64,000 nucleotides of DNA from Streptomonospora nanhaiensis. Lineage in GTDB: Bacteria > Actinomycetota > Actinomycetes > Streptosporangiales > Streptosporangiaceae. Where the stretch lies: positions 3,348,001 through 3,412,000 of the forward strand of contig NZ_JACCFO010000001.1 of assembly GCF_013410565.1 (NCBI RefSeq). Direction: 5' to 3'. This document shows, piece after piece, positions 36,812-47,122 of the stretch (the stretch's first letter is position 1; the number at the start of each line of letters is the position of its first letter). The translations under genes were made by a program, and so were the position numbers. The notes below the pieces were generated by a model that saw only the letters and a list, made by a program, of their open reading frames with translations, ran no database searches and had not been told where the DNA came from.

Positions 36812-39109
36812 ATGCCCGACGCACCCCTGCCCGACACCGTCGCCACGGCCCAGAGCACGCCCGACACCCCGCAGCCCTACGCCGAACTCGGCATGGCCGA
36901 GGACGAGTACGCGCGGGTCCGGCAGATCCTCGGCCGCCGCCCCACCTCGGCGGAGCTGGCGATCTACTCGGTGATGTGGAGCGAGCACTGCTCCTACAAG
37001 AGCTCCAAGAAGCACCTGCGCCAGTTCGGCGAGAAGGCGCCGGCCAGCGACGCGCTGCTGGTGGGCATGGGCGAGAACGCGGGCGTGGTCGATGTCGGCG
37101 GCGGCCGGGCGGTCACCTTTAAGATCGAGTCGCACAACCACCCCTCCTACGTCGAGCCGCACCAGGGCGCGGCCACCGGCGTGGGCGGGATCGTCCGCGA
37201 CATCCTGACCATGGGCGCCCGGCCCGTGGCGGTGATGGACGCGCTGCGGTTCGGCCCGCTGGACGCCCCCGACACCCGGCGGGTGCTGCCGGGCGTGGTC
37301 TCGGGCATCTCCTTCTACGGCAACTGCCTGGGCCTGCCCAACATCGGCGGCGAGATCGGGTTCGGCGCCGGATACGCGGGCAACCCGCTGGTCAACGCCC
37401 TGTGCGTGGGCGTCATGCGGCACGAGGACATCAAGCTGGCCCAGGCGCCCGGCCCGGGCAACAAGGTCGTGCTGTTCGGCGCCACCACCGGCCCCGACGG
37501 GATCGGCGGGGCCTCGGTGCTGGCCAGCGCCACCTTCGACGACGAGAGCCACGCCAAGCGGCCCAGCGTCCAGGTGGGCGACCCGTTCATGGAGAAGCTG
37601 CTCATCGAGTGCAGCCTGGAGCTGTTCGCCGCCGACCTGGTGGTGGGCATCCAGGACCTCGGCGCGGCCGGGGTGTCGTGCGCCACCACCGAACTGGCGG
37701 CGGGCGGCACCGGCGGCATGCGGATCGAACTCGACAGGGTGCCGCTGCGCGACCCCCGGCTCACGCCGGAGGAGATCCTGATGAGCGAGTCCCAGGAGCG
37801 CATGATGGCGATCGTCGAGCCGGCCAAGCTCGACGCGTTCCTGGCGACCTGCCGCAAGTGGAACATCCTGGCCGGCGTCATCGGCGAGGTCACCGACGTC
37901 ACGCCCGAGGAGGCCGAGCGCGGCGGGCGGCTGGTCATGACCTGGCACGGCGAGACCGTGGTCGACATGCCGCCGCGCACCGCCTCCGACGAGGGCCCCG
38001 TCTACGACCGCCCCTACGCCCGCCCGGCCGACCAGGACGGCCTCCAGGCCGACACCCCCGACCGCCTGGAGCGCCCCAAGACCGACGACGACCTGCGCGA
38101 GCAGCTGCTGCGCGTGCTGGCCGCGCCGGGGGTGTGCGACTCCTCCTGGGTCACCCAGCAGTACGACCGCTACGTCATGGGCAACACCGTGCTGGCCACC
38201 CCGCACGACGGCGGCATGATCCGGGTGGCCGACGACACCGACACCGGTATCGCGCTGGCCACCGACGGCAACGGCCGCTACACCCGGCTGGACCCCTACA
38301 CCGGCACCCAGGCGGCCTACGCCGAGGCCTACCGCAACGTCGCGGCCACCGGGGCGCGCCCGCTGGCGGTCACCAACTGCCTCAACTTCGGCTCGCCCGA
38401 GGACCCGGGGGTGATGTGGCAGTTCGCGGAGTCCACCCGCGGGCTGGCCGACGCCTGCCAGGCGCTGGGCACCCCGGTCACCGGCGGCAACGTCAGCTTC
38501 TACAACCAGACCGGCGACACCGCCATCAACCCCACCCCCGTCATCGGGGTGCTGGGGGTCATCGACGACGTCCACAACCGGCTGACCTCCGCGCTGCCCG
38601 CCGACTCCGACGGCGCGCGGATCGTGCTGCTGGGCCGCACCGCCGAGGAGTTCGGCGGGTCGGTGTGGGCCGAGGTCGTGCACGGCCACCTGGGCGGGCT
38701 GCCGCCCGCGGTCGACCTCGCCGCCGAGGCGGCGCTGGGCGAACTGCTGGCCGACGCCGCCGAGGCGGGCCTGCTGGCGGCGGCCCACGACCTGTCCGAC
38801 GGCGGCCTGGGCGTGGCGGTCGCGGAGTCGGCGCTGCGCGGCGGCGTGGGCGCCACGCTGCACGTGACCGACGCGTTCACCGCGCTGTTCAGCGAGTCGG
38901 GCGCCCGGGCCGTGGTCGTGGTGCGGCCCGAGCAGGAGGCCGCCTTCGCGGCGCTGTGCGAGCGGCACGGGGTGCCGGCCGCCGAGATCGGCACGGTCGG
39001 CGGCTCGGCCCTGACCGTGACCCACCCCGAGGGCGGGTTCAGCGTCAGCCTGGAGGACCTGCGCACCGCCTACGAGTCCACCCTGCCGGCGGTGCTCGGC
39101 GCCGAGTAG
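36812..39109 (+). CDS. purL: FGAM synthase subunit PurL (765 aa)
   Basis: ATP-dependent formylglycinamidine ribonucleotide synthase, small (actinobacterial/Bacillus) form that needs PurS and PurQ. Seen: [20 protein letters not shown] (about 50-70), [20 protein letters not shown] (about 105-125, catalytic His), [15 protein letters not shown] and the second AIRS-like half with [20 protein letters not shown] (about 510-530). Length is normal. It starts 59 bases after the small membrane protein stop and is followed by a strong terminator. Confidence 0.97.
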   Translation: MPDAPLPDTVATAQSTPDTPQPYAELGMAEDEYARVRQILGRRPTSAELAIYSVMWSEHCSYKSSKKHLRQFGEKAPASDALLVGMGENAGVVDVGGGRAVTFKIESHNHPSYVEPHQGAATGVGGIVRDILTMGARPVAVMDALRFGPLDAPDTRRVLPGVVSGISFYGNCLGLPNIGGEIGFGAGYAGNPLVNALCVGVMRHEDIKLAQAPGPGNKVVLFGATTGPDGIGGASVLASATFDDESHAKRPSVQVGDPFMEKLLIECSLELFAADLVVGIQDLGAAGVSCATTELAAGGTGGMRIELDRVPLRDPRLTPEEILMSESQERMMAIVEPAKLDAFLATCRKWNILAGVIGEVTDVTPEEAERGGRLVMTWHGETVVDMPPRTASDEGPVYDRPYARPADQDGLQADTPDRLERPKTDDDLREQLLRVLAAPGVCDSSWVTQQYDRYVMGNTVLATPHDGGMIRVADDTDTGIALATDGNGRYTRLDPYTGTQAAYAEAYRNVAATGARPLAVTNCLNFGSPEDPGVMWQFAESTRGLADACQALGTPVTGGNVSFYNQTGDTAINPTPVIGVLGVIDDVHNRLTSALPADSDGARIVLLGRTAEEFGGSVWAEVVHGHLGGLPPAVDLAAEAALGELLADAAEAGLLAAAHDLSDGGLGVAVAESALRGGVGATLHVTDAFTALFSESGARAVVVVRPEQEAAFAALCERHGVPAAEIGTVGGSALTVTHPEGGFSVSLEDLRTAYESTLPAVLGAE

Positions 39110-39130
39110 CGCGCGGCGGGACGGCGGCAC

Positions 39131-39168
39131 AGGCGCGCCGGCGCGGAGGAATCCGCGCCGGCGCGCCT
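39131..39168. terminator. Terminator after purL
   Basis: Perfect 17-base-pair stem (39131-39147, 39152-39168), 4-base loop, between convergent purL and the small minus-strand gene at 39182. Confidence 0.85.
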
Positions 39169-39181
39169 TCGTCCTGCCCCG

Positions 39182-39373
39182 CTACTCCCCGCGCTCGCGG
39201 TCGGGGTCGACCGCCCCGGGGTTGGTGGCGGGTTCGCCGTCGTCGGTGACGGTCGGCTCGGGCTCCAGTTCCTCGCGGACGCGGGTGGGTTTGCCCCCGC
39301 GCAGCACACCCTGGACCTCGCTCTCCAACTGGTCGTCGATCCGGGGGCCGTGCTTGTCGCTGCCGCGCTCCAT
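39182..39373 (-). CDS. Small acidic hypothetical protein (63 aa)
   Basis: MERGSDKHGPRIDDQLESEV, then VLRGGKPTRVREELEPEPTV and a polar tail. The start has GGAGG 7-8 bases upstream. Short proteins with this RIDDQLE...VRGGxxTRVEE pattern are widespread in actinomycetes and remain uncharacterised. The product is hydrophilic, without membrane segments or cysteines. Confidence 0.75.
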   Translation of the reverse strand: MERGSDKHGPRIDDQLESEVQGVLRGGKPTRVREELEPEPTVTDDGEPATNPGAVDPDRERGE

Positions 39374-39848
39374 GGTGCCCTCCTCCCTGGTCGAGGTGTC
39401 CCTCAGCGGTCTGTCCGCTGGGCGGTAGGTCCGGTACCGGGCGCGGCTACCCGCCGGCGCCCGGGGGCAAACCCGGTGGTCGGAGGCGGCGCGCGGCGCC
39501 CCTCCGGGGCGCTCGCGCCGCGTGGCCGCGCGGGCGGCGTCCGCAACCGGCCCGCATGCCCTGGGCGGTGCCGGGGCAGTGGCCTGTGCCACGGGGGACC
39601 GGCGGGCCCGGCGGTGCCGACGCGGACCCGCGCGCCCACCCAGGGCGCGTCGCGGTCGGCGGGAGCGCCCCGGCCCGGCGGTCGCGGGGCACGGCGGCCG
39701 GCGACGCGGAGGCGCCGGCCGCGCGGGCGGGGCACCGCCAGTGCCGCCAGCGGCGTCAGCGCCGCTCGCCGCCACCGGTCCCCGGGGACGGGAACCGCCT
39801 GCGGCATCGGGAGGTGAGACGGGCCGCACCCGGTGCGGTCCGGCCATC
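39374..39848. other. Gene-free intergenic region
   Basis: 475 bases between divergent genes at 39373 and 39849. All frames are long only because the sequence is extremely GC-rich; the translations are Arg/Gly/Pro runs without recognisable domains. Promoters for both neighbours should be here, but no box could be assigned with confidence. Confidence 0.5.
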
Positions 39849-40949
39849 ATGGACCTGCGTTTTCTGGAACGGCTCTACCGGGCGAGCGGACCGGTCGCCT
39901 CGGTGTACCTGGACACCACCCGCGCCGGCGCGGACCCGGCACAGCGCATCGAGCGCCGCTGGCGGGCGCTGCGCGGCGGACTCGCCGAGCAGGGCGCCGA
40001 CCCCGAGACGCTGCGTGCCCTGGACGCCGCGGCGGGCGGCCTGCCGGGGGTCCCCGGCCCCCAGGGCGAGGCCCTGTTCGCCGCCGGAGGCCGGCTGGTC
40101 GCCGCCTTCACCCTGTCGCGGCCGCCCGAGCGCGACCGCGCCGCGTGGCTGCCGGTGGCCGACCCCGTCGAACTCGTCTGCGACCTGGACGACGGCGTGC
40201 CCTACGTGGTGGTGGCGGCCGACGGGGAGGGCGCCGACGTCTACGCCTATCCCGCGCACGGCGGCCTGGCCGGAGAGGAGCGCCGCCCCGGGGGCGCGCG
40301 CGGCCGCCCCGGCGAGGCGGCCGCGGGCGGGCGGCGCCACCGGGTACGCGACCGCGCCGAGCAGGTGTGGTCGGCGAGCGCGGGCGAGGTCGTCCGCGAC
40401 GTCGAGGCGGCGGTGCGCCGGGTGCGGGCGGCGGCCGTGTTCGTCGGCGGCGACGAGCGGACCCTGGGCCTGCTGCGGGCGCGGTTGAGCACGGCGACCG
40501 AGGCGCCGGTGATCGAGGTGGGCGGGCGCGGCGAGGGCAACGCCGTGGCCCGGCTGCGCGCGGGTGTGGAGGAGGGGCTGCGGCAGACCGCCGTGGCGCT
40601 GCGCAGCGGGGTGCTGGCGGAGTTCGTCCAGGACCTCGGCCGCGCGGGGCGGGCGGTGCAGGGGTTCGCCGACACCACCCGGGCGCTGCGGTCGGGTCGG
40701 GTGTCGCGGCTGCTGCTGGCCCCCGGCGGCGCGGCGGAGCCCGAACTGTGGGCCTCGCGCACGGACCCGCTGGAGGTCGCCGAGCGGCGCGGGCGGCTGA
40801 CCGACCCGGCCGAGGCGTTCTCCGCGCCGGCGGGCGCGCTGCTGCTGCGGGCCGCCCAGGCCACCAGCGCGGCGTTCACCCGGCTGCCGGATCCGGGCGA
40901 GGCCGTGGACGGTGTGGGCGCGTTCCTGCGGTTCGCGGCGGCGCGCTGA
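39849..40949 (+). CDS. Vms1-like release-factor family protein (baeRF type, 366 aa)
   Basis: Soluble protein of the bacterial/archaeal eRF1-like group. The start at 39849 gives MDLRFLERLYRASGPVASVY, then LDTTRAGADPAQRIERRWRA, a family N-terminus; a middle domain with YVVVAADGEGADVYAYP; RAEQVWSASAGEVVRDVEAA then VRRVRAAAVFVGGDERTL (about 180-215); and a C-terminal SGRVSRLLLAPG segment. Vms1/ANKZF1 homologues release peptidyl-tRNA on stalled ribosomes in eukaryotes; the bacterial role is unproven. No clear ribosome site precedes the ATG, so a leaderless start is possible. Confidence 0.75.
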   Translation: MDLRFLERLYRASGPVASVYLDTTRAGADPAQRIERRWRALRGGLAEQGADPETLRALDAAAGGLPGVPGPQGEALFAAGGRLVAAFTLSRPPERDRAAWLPVADPVELVCDLDDGVPYVVVAADGEGADVYAYPAHGGLAGEERRPGGARGRPGEAAAGGRRHRVRDRAEQVWSASAGEVVRDVEAAVRRVRAAAVFVGGDERTLGLLRARLSTATEAPVIEVGGRGEGNAVARLRAGVEEGLRQTAVALRSGVLAEFVQDLGRAGRAVQGFADTTRALRSGRVSRLLLAPGGAAEPELWASRTDPLEVAERRGRLTDPAEAFSAPAGALLLRAAQATSAAFTRLPDPGEAVDGVGAFLRFAAAR

Positions 40950-41051
40950 GCGGGACGCCGGCGGGCGGGGGCCGGTGCGCCGCCCGCCGCTTCTACGATG
41001 GTGCGCGGCCGCGCGAGGACGCGGCGGCGGTCTGAGTGAAGGAGCCCGGCG

Positions 41052-41282
41052 ATGAAGCGGCGAGGACGGCTCAAGGGCGCGCTGGGCAGCCACGACCGGC
41101 CGGCCAGCCCGCTGGCGTTCCGCCTGGTGCTGACGGTGTTCGGCGCCGGGGTGCTGGTGGCGGGCACCGTGCTGTCGGTGGTGCTGGGCGGTCCGCTGCC
41201 GCTGACCATCATCCTGGCGGCCGGGACGGTCGCCTCGGGGTTCAACGTGTACTGGGTGTGGCAGCGGTGGCGGCACGAGTGA
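41052..41282 (+). CDS. Small two-helix membrane protein (76 aa)
   Basis: AAGGAG lies 7 bases before the ATG. A basic N-terminus (MKRRGRLKGALG) is followed by two transmembrane helices (AFRLVLTVFGAGVLVAGTVL and LPLTIILAAGTVASGFNVYW) and ends WQRWRHE. Actinobacterial proteins of this size and shape are common and uncharacterised. It closes this plus-strand pair before a terminator. Confidence 0.75.
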   Translation: MKRRGRLKGALGSHDRPASPLAFRLVLTVFGAGVLVAGTVLSVVLGGPLPLTIILAAGTVASGFNVYWVWQRWRHE

Positions 41283-41308
41283 GCGCGCCGCCGCCCGCCG
41301 CCGGGGGT

Positions 41309-41334
41309 GCCCGGCCGGGTGCGCCCGGCCGGGC
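41309..41334. terminator. Terminator between convergent genes
   Basis: 11-base-pair stem (41309-41319, 41324-41334) with 4-base loop; each arm is itself palindromic. Lies between the plus-strand membrane protein and the minus-strand betaine operon. Confidence 0.7.
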
Positions 41335-41355
41335 TCCGCTCGCCGGCGGGCCGGC

Positions 41356-42345
41356 CTAGCCCCGCTCCCCCTCCGGCAGCCAGGGCCGCCAGGTGTCGGG
41401 GTTGGCGCGCACCCAGCGTTGGGCGGCGTCGTCGGGGTCCATGCCCTCGTCGGCGATCATCCGGGCCACCGCGTTCTGGTCGGCGTTGGTCCACCGCCAG
41501 TTGTCGAGCAGCTCGTAGGCGGGGCCGCCGTCCTCGGCGAAGCCGGCGCGGAAGATCTTGTTGAGGTCGTAGGCGGGATAGTCGCAGGCGACGTCCGCCA
41601 GGTCGGAGTCGCAGCCCTCGCGGTAGGGGGGGAACTCCACGTGCACCAGGTCCAGCTCCTCGAACAGCCACTGCGGCTCGTAGAAGTAGAACAGCACCGG
41701 CTCGCGGTCGGCGTAGCGCTCGCGGACCTCGGTGATCTGGGCGGCCTCGGAGCCCGCGTAGACGATCTCCAGGTCCAGGCCGAAGTGGTTGATCATGCCC
41801 TGGTCCTGGGTGACGAACCCGGGGTCGCCGGCGAGGAACTGCCCCTTGTCGCCGGTCTCGGCGGTGGCGAAGATTTCGGCGTGCTCCCTGACGCCCTCGA
41901 CGGTGTCGATCCCGGGGTACTCCTCGACCAGGTAGCGCGGGACGTACCAGCCCAGGGTGCCCTTGTTGCCGGTGGGGCCGCCGTCGACCACGGTGCCGTT
42001 GCCCCCGGGGCCATACAGCTCCATCAGGTCGTCGTGGCCCCAGTTCTCGACGATGACGTCGACCGCGCCCTGGTCCATGGCCTGCCAGGCGGGCTGCTCG
42101 TCGATGCGCACGAGCTGGGTCTGGTAGTCCAGCTCGTGCTCCAGCAGGTAGGCCAGCACGGCCGCGCTGGCCTCGTAGCCGACCCAGCCGTTGAGCGCGA
42201 TGCGCACGGTGTTGGGGTCGCGCAGCATGGACGTGGTGCGCACCGCGCACGAGGACAGCAGGGCGGCGGCCAGCAGCACGGCGAGGACCCGCAGCGGCAG
42301 CGCCGGCAGGCTCCGGGGGGTCCGGGCGGCGGGGGTGTCAGGCAT
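41356..42345 (-). CDS. Choline/betaine ABC transporter substrate-binding lipoprotein (329 aa)
   Basis: Type II secretion signal with hydrophobic core LRVLAVLLAAALLSSC and lipobox LSSC (lipidated Cys at about residue 33). The mature part is OpuAC/ProX-like: VRIALNGWVGYEASAAVLAY (about 47-66), DVIVENWGHDDLMELY, GWYVPRYLVEEYPGI, FYFYEPQWLFEEL (about 210-222). The aromatic residues Trp and Tyr in these stretches are what forms the quaternary-amine box in the family. It overlaps the permease gene by eight bases. Choline or glycine betaine is the expected ligand given the neighbouring betAB genes. Confidence 0.92.
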   Translation of the reverse strand: MPDTPAARTPRSLPALPLRVLAVLLAAALLSSCAVRTTSMLRDPNTVRIALNGWVGYEASAAVLAYLLEHELDYQTQLVRIDEQPAWQAMDQGAVDVIVENWGHDDLMELYGPGGNGTVVDGGPTGNKGTLGWYVPRYLVEEYPGIDTVEGVREHAEIFATAETGDKGQFLAGDPGFVTQDQGMINHFGLDLEIVYAGSEAAQITEVRERYADREPVLFYFYEPQWLFEELDLVHVEFPPYREGCDSDLADVACDYPAYDLNKIFRAGFAEDGGPAYELLDNWRWTNADQNAVARMIADEGMDPDDAAQRWVRANPDTWRPWLPEGERG

Positions 42346-44323
42346 GGGCGGTCCTTTGTCCCTGGGTCACGCGGTCGAGGAGCAGGCCGAGGCACACGAT
42401 CGCCACGCCGGAGGTCAGGCCGAGCCCCAACTGGTTCTGCTTGAGCCCGAACACCACGTCGTAGCCGAGCGACCCGGCGCCGACCAGGGCGCCCATGACC
42501 ACCATCGCCAGGACCATCATGATCCCCTGGTTGACGGCCAGCAGCAGGGCGGGCCGGGCCAGCGGCAGCTGCACCTTGGTGAGGAGCTGGCGCGGGGTGG
42601 AGCCCTGCGCGACGGCGGCCTCGACCGCGCCGGGGTCCACCCCGCGGATGCCGTCGTTGACCAGGCGCACCACCGGCGGCAGCGCGAAGACGACCGCGGC
42701 GGCCAGCGCCGGAACGCGGCCCACGCCGAACAGCGCCACGGCGGGGATGAGGTAGACGAACGGCGGCAGGGTCTGCATGGTGTCCAGGACGGGCCGCAGC
42801 AGCGCGGCGAGCAGGTCGCGGCGCGCGGCCAGGACCCCCAGCGCCACCCCGAGCGCGACGGTCACCGCCGCGGCCACGAGCACCTGCGACAGGGTGTCCA
42901 TGGCGTTGTCCCACACCCCCAGTAGGCCGGTGGCCAGGACCGCCAGCCCGCCGGTGAGCGCGGCCCGCGCACCGGCGAAGACGAACCCGAACCCGGCCGC
43001 GACCAGCACCACCAGCCACCACGGGATGCCGGTGAGCAGCGCGCTGAGCGGGTTGAGCACACCGCGCAGCAGGAGGTCGCCCAGGGCGCCGGTGGCGCCG
43101 CCCAGGGCCGACTGCGCCGCCGCCTGGACGGAGTTGAGGGGCTGGGCCACGCTGACCGACCAGTCGGGCGGCCACCCGCGCACCCCGGCCAGGTGGCCGG
43201 CGGCGACCGCGGCGGCGCCGGCCGCCAGACCGCCGGCCAGGACGGGCGTGCGCCACCGGGCGGGGACGGCCGGGGTGCGGCCGCCCTCGCCGGCCGCGCC
43301 GGTGACCCGGTCCAGGGCGATGGCCATCAGCACGATCGCGGCGCCGGCCTCGGTGGCCTGGCCGACGTTGACCTTGGACAGCGCCTGGTAGATGGCGTCT
43401 CCCAGGCCGCCGGCGCCGATCACCGAGGCGATCACCACCATCGACACCGCCAGCATGATGGTCTGGTTGACCCCCAGCATGATGGTGCGCCAGGCCATGG
43501 GCAGCCGCACCCGGGTCAGCAGCTGCCAGGGCGTGGAGCCCAGCGAGGTGCCGGCCTCGACCGCGCCGGGGTCCACCCCGCGCACGGCCAGCGCGGTGAT
43601 GCGCACGGCCGGGGGCACCGCGTAGAGGACCGTGGCCACCGCGGCGGCCGGGTTGCCGATCCCGAACAGCAGCAGCATCGGCATCAGGTAGGCGAACGCC
43701 GGCATGATCTGCAGGAAGTCCAGCACCGGCCGCAGCGCGCGGTCGACGGCGGGCCGGAGCCCGGCCAGGACCCCCAGCGGGACGCCGACGGCCAGCGCGA
43801 TCAGCACCGAGGTGATGATGAGCGCCAGCGTGGTCATGGCCTCGTTCCACAGCCCGGTGAGCGCGAAGGAGGCGAAGGCCGCCAGCACCAGCAGCGCCAC
43901 CCGCCACCCGGCGGCGCGCCAGGCCGCGAAGACCCCCAGCACCACCACACCGGGCCAGGTCAGCAGGGTGAGCGCCTGGTTGACCAGGACCACGGCCGAG
44001 CCCAGGCCCACCGACACGTAGTTGAAGCCGTAGAGGAACAGCGGGCTGGTGTTGCGGTTGGCGACGATCCAGGCGTAGGCGGAGTCCAGGCGCGCGGTCA
44101 GCCACTCCCCGGTGGCGGCGGGGAAGGCGCCCAGCCAGGCGGGGGTGTCCAGGATCCGGGCGGCCGCGAACCCCGCGCCGAGGACGAGCAGCAGCGCGGC
44201 CGCCAGGACCCAGCGGTTGGCGGCCCGGCGGCGGGCGCGGTCGGCGGGGCCGGGCGGCGCCGACGGGGCGGGCGGCCCGGCGGCGGCCGGGGGCGCGGGT
44301 GCGGAGGCGGAGCCCACGGCCAT
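42338..44323 (-). CDS. Double-domain ABC permease for choline/betaine (661 aa)
   Basis: Two OpuAB/ProW permease domains in one chain. First domain about 85-340, with the coupling EAA loop VDPGAVEAGTSLGSTPWQLL; second about 390-655, with VDPGAVEAAVAQGSTPRQLL. The two loops are nearly the same, showing an internal duplication. Usual members have one such domain. The start at 44323 is two bases after the ATPase stop. Its 15 or so helices alternate with periplasmic loops. Forms the channel with the ATPase encoded upstream and binding protein downstream. Confidence 0.9.
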   Translation of the reverse strand: MAVGSASAPAPPAAAGPPAPSAPPGPADRARRRAANRWVLAAALLLVLGAGFAAARILDTPAWLGAFPAATGEWLTARLDSAYAWIVANRNTSPLFLYGFNYVSVGLGSAVVLVNQALTLLTWPGVVVLGVFAAWRAAGWRVALLVLAAFASFALTGLWNEAMTTLALIITSVLIALAVGVPLGVLAGLRPAVDRALRPVLDFLQIMPAFAYLMPMLLLFGIGNPAAAVATVLYAVPPAVRITALAVRGVDPGAVEAGTSLGSTPWQLLTRVRLPMAWRTIMLGVNQTIMLAVSMVVIASVIGAGGLGDAIYQALSKVNVGQATEAGAAIVLMAIALDRVTGAAGEGGRTPAVPARWRTPVLAGGLAAGAAAVAAGHLAGVRGWPPDWSVSVAQPLNSVQAAAQSALGGATGALGDLLLRGVLNPLSALLTGIPWWLVVLVAAGFGFVFAGARAALTGGLAVLATGLLGVWDNAMDTLSQVLVAAAVTVALGVALGVLAARRDLLAALLRPVLDTMQTLPPFVYLIPAVALFGVGRVPALAAAVVFALPPVVRLVNDGIRGVDPGAVEAAVAQGSTPRQLLTKVQLPLARPALLLAVNQGIMMVLAMVVMGALVGAGSLGYDVVFGLKQNQLGLGLTSGVAIVCLGLLLDRVTQGQRTAHA

Positions 44324-44325
44324 GG

Positions 44326-45486
44326 TCACACCCCCGCAGCGTTGCCGGCCGGCGCGGCGGGCGGGTCGGGCGGCCCGGCGGGGGCGGCGGGATCGGCCGC
44401 GGGTTTGACCGCGTCGTCGTCCTGGTCCTCGGCGATGGCGCGCAGCACGTCGTCGCGGCCGACGTAGCCCAGCACGCGGCCGTCGTCGACCACCCGCACC
44501 GGGGCGGTGGCGTCGGCCAGCGGGCGCACGACCTCGGAGACGACGGTGTTCGGGGCGACGGCGGGGCCGTCGAGGGCCTCGCCGGGCCGGGCGGGGCGCA
44601 TCAGCCAGCGCACGGTCAGCACCGTGGTGCGGGCGACGTCCTTGACGAAGTCGCGGACGTAGTCGTCGGCGGGGCGGCCCACCAGCTCCTCGGGGGTGCC
44701 CAGTTGCACAAGTTCGCCGTCGCGCATGATGGCGATGCGGTCGCCCAGTTTCAGCGCCTCGGCGAGGTCGTGGGTGATGAACACGGCGGTCTTGTCCAGC
44801 TCGCGCTGGAGCCGCAGGACCTCCTGCTGCATGTCGCGGCGGATCAGCGGGTCCAGGGCGCTGAAGGGCTCGTCGAAGAGCAGGACGTCGGGGTCGACGG
44901 CGAGCGCGCGGGCCAGGCCGACGCGCTGCCGCATGCCGCCGCTGAGCTGGCCGGGCCGGGCGTCCTCGTAGCCGGACAGCCCCACCATGTCGATCATCGC
45001 GCGGGCGCGGGCGTAGCGCTCGGCGCGGGGCGTGCCGCGGATCTCCAGGCCGTAGGCGACGTTGTCGAGGACGCGGCGGTGCGGCAGCAGGCCGAAGTGC
45101 TGAAACACCATGGCCGTCTTGTGGCGGCGCAGTTCGCGCAGCTCGTGGGGGCGGCAGGCGCCGATGTCGGCGCCGTCGAGCAGCACGGTGCCGGCGGTGG
45201 GTTCGACGAGCCGGGTCAGGCAGCGCACCAGGGTCGACTTGCCCGAGCCCGACAGGCCCATGACGACGAAGATCTCGCCGGGGTGGACGTCGAAAGACAT
45301 GTCGCGCACGGCGACGGTGCAGCCGGTGCGCTCGCGGATGGTGTCGCGGTCGAGGGCGGCGGTCTCGGTGCCGACGATGGAGTCGGCGTTGCGGCCGAAG
45401 ATCTTCCACAGGCCGCGGACGCGGATGCGGGGCTCGCCTGCGGGGGCGGATGTGGGCGGGACGGAGGCGGGTGCGGGGGCGTTCAT
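44326..45486 (-). CDS. Choline/betaine ABC transporter ATPase with CBS domain (386 aa)
   Basis: OpuAA/ProV-type. The N-terminal [13 protein letters not shown] is followed by Walker [10 protein letters not shown] (about 75), Q-loop [10 protein letters not shown], signature [10 protein letters not shown] (about 170), Walker [16 protein letters not shown] and the switch His in [11 protein letters not shown]-terminal CBS-like region (about 285-360: [35 protein letters not shown]) senses ionic strength in homologues. Only one CBS repeat plus a partial is recognisable. Permease and binding protein follow at once. Confidence 0.94.
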   Translation of the reverse strand: MNAPAPASVPPTSAPAGEPRIRVRGLWKIFGRNADSIVGTETAALDRDTIRERTGCTVAVRDMSFDVHPGEIFVVMGLSGSGKSTLVRCLTRLVEPTAGTVLLDGADIGACRPHELRELRRHKTAMVFQHFGLLPHRRVLDNVAYGLEIRGTPRAERYARARAMIDMVGLSGYEDARPGQLSGGMRQRVGLARALAVDPDVLLFDEPFSALDPLIRRDMQQEVLRLQRELDKTAVFITHDLAEALKLGDRIAIMRDGELVQLGTPEELVGRPADDYVRDFVKDVARTTVLTVRWLMRPARPGEALDGPAVAPNTVVSEVVRPLADATAPVRVVDDGRVLGYVGRDDVLRAIAEDQDDDAVKPAADPAAPAGPPDPPAAPAGNAAGV

Positions 45487-45507
45487 CGGGGCGGCGTTCT
45501 CCTCTGG

Positions 45508-45531
45508 CCGGCCGCGCGGGGGCGCGGCCGG
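45508..45531 (-). terminator. Hairpin between betA and the ABC genes
   Basis: Perfect 10-base-pair stem (45508-45517, 45522-45531) with GGGG loop, between the betA stop and the ATPase start. May attenuate or process the transcript, giving lower transporter than enzyme levels. Confidence 0.5.
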
Positions 45532-45556
45532 TCCGTCGAATGGGCGGGGACCCGGG

Positions 45557-47122
45557 TCAGGCGTTGTCGGCCCGGATGAGGTCGGCGGCGCGCTCCCCCA
45601 CGGCCAGCACGGTAACCATCGGGTTGGGCGAGGGCATGGTGGGGAACACCGAGGCGTCGGCGACGCGCAGGCCGGTCAGGCCGCGCACGCGCAGGCGGGG
45701 GTCGACCACGGCGGCGGGGTCGTCGTCGGCGCCGATCCGGCAGGTGCCGGCGGGGTGGTAGACGGTGTGGGCGGCGCGGCGGCCGTACTCGGAGAGTTCG
45801 GCGTCGGTGGTGAGCGCGGGGCCGGGGGCGACCTCGCGCTTGATCCAGGACCGGAACGGCTCGGTGGCGGCGATCTCGCGGGCGATGCGCAGGCCGTCCA
45901 CGATCGTGGTGGCGTCGTAGTCGTCGGGGTCGGTGAAGTAGCGGAAGTCCAGGGCCGGCTTGGCCGCGGGGTCGGCGCTGGTGAGCCACAGCCGGCCCCG
46001 GGATCTGGAGCGGGGGATGTTGGGGGTCATGCAGATGGCGTTGCGCGGCCCCGGGGAGTTGTAGCCCAGGCGGGCGGTGTTGTCGTCGAAGGGGACCTGG
46101 TAGATGTGGAACATCAGGTCGGGGCGGGGGTCGTCGGGGTCGCGCCGGACGAACAGCCCGCCGTCGGAGTGCATGACCGTGGTCTCGGGCACCGGCCGGG
46201 TGGTCTCCCACATGATGATGGACTCCGGGTGGTCCATCAGGTTGCGGCCGACGCCGGGGAGGTCGTGGCGGACCTCGGCCCCCACCGAGCGGAGGTCGTC
46301 GGCCGGGCCGACACCGCTGAGCAGCAGCAGGCGCGGGGTGTCGATGGCGCCCGCGCACAGCACGACCTCGCGTTCGGCCGTGATGGTGCGCCGCTCGCCC
46401 GAGGCGGTGGTGACCTCGACCCCGCGGGCGCGACCGCGGTCCAGGACCAGCCGGTGCGCCCAGGTCTCCAGCAGCAGGGTCAGGTTGGCGCGCACGCCCA
46501 TGATGGGGTGCAGGTAGGCGACCGAGGCCGAGGAGCGGTGGCCGGTGTAGGGGTCGTAGGCGATGGGCAGGAACCCGACGCCTTCGGCGAAGCCGCCCCG
46601 GTGGGAGGTCTCGGCGTTGAAGTCCTCGATGACGGGCACGCCGGTGGCCTTGGCCGAGGCCGCGATCCAGTCGGTGACGATGGCGTTGCGGTGCTGGGGC
46701 GCCACCGGGACGATGTTGCACTTGATGCGGTCGGCGTAGGCCTGCACGGTGGCGTTGTCCCAGCCCTCGGCGCCGGCCGCCACCCAGTCGTCGAGGTCCT
46801 GGGGGAACGGGCGGAAGCTGATCAGCGTGTTGTGGGAGGAGCAGCCGCCCAGCACGCGGGCGCGCGAGTGCACGATGTGGGAGTTGCCGCGCGGCTGCTC
46901 GACGGTGGTGTAGCCGTAGTCGAGATCGCCGCCGAGCAGGTCGAGCCAGTCGCGCAGCCGCAGGACGCGCTCCAGCCCGAGGTCGGAGGGGCCGCCCTCG
47001 ATGACGCACACGGTGGTGCCGGGGTCCTCGGTGAGGCGGTTGGCGATCACCGAGCCCGCGGTGCCCCCGCCGACGATGACGTAGTCGTACACGTCGCCAC
47101 GGGCGGAACCGGCTGCGGACAC
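45557..47122 (-). CDS. betA: Choline dehydrogenase (GMC oxidoreductase, 521 aa)
   Basis: FAD-dependent oxidation of choline to betaine aldehyde. Rossmann motif [17 protein letters not shown] (about 14-30), PROSITE-like [11 protein letters not shown] (about 85-95), [16 protein letters not shown] (about 265-280) and the C-terminal active-site region [14 protein letters not shown] with [20 protein letters not shown]. It sits 231 bases after betB on the same strand and ahead of the ABC transporter genes. GMC specificity is hard to read from sequence; the betB neighbour and transporter make choline the best guess. Confidence 0.9.
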   Translation of the reverse strand: MSAAGSARGDVYDYVIVGGGTAGSVIANRLTEDPGTTVCVIEGGPSDLGLERVLRLRDWLDLLGGDLDYGYTTVEQPRGNSHIVHSRARVLGGCSSHNTLISFRPFPQDLDDWVAAGAEGWDNATVQAYADRIKCNIVPVAPQHRNAIVTDWIAASAKATGVPVIEDFNAETSHRGGFAEGVGFLPIAYDPYTGHRSSASVAYLHPIMGVRANLTLLLETWAHRLVLDRGRARGVEVTTASGERRTITAEREVVLCAGAIDTPRLLLLSGVGPADDLRSVGAEVRHDLPGVGRNLMDHPESIIMWETTRPVPETTVMHSDGGLFVRRDPDDPRPDLMFHIYQVPFDDNTARLGYNSPGPRNAICMTPNIPRSRSRGRLWLTSADPAAKPALDFRYFTDPDDYDATTIVDGLRIAREIAATEPFRSWIKREVAPGPALTTDAELSEYGRRAAHTVYHPAGTCRIGADDDPAAVVDPRLRVRGLTGLRVADASVFPTMPSPNPMVTVLAVGERAADLIRADNA

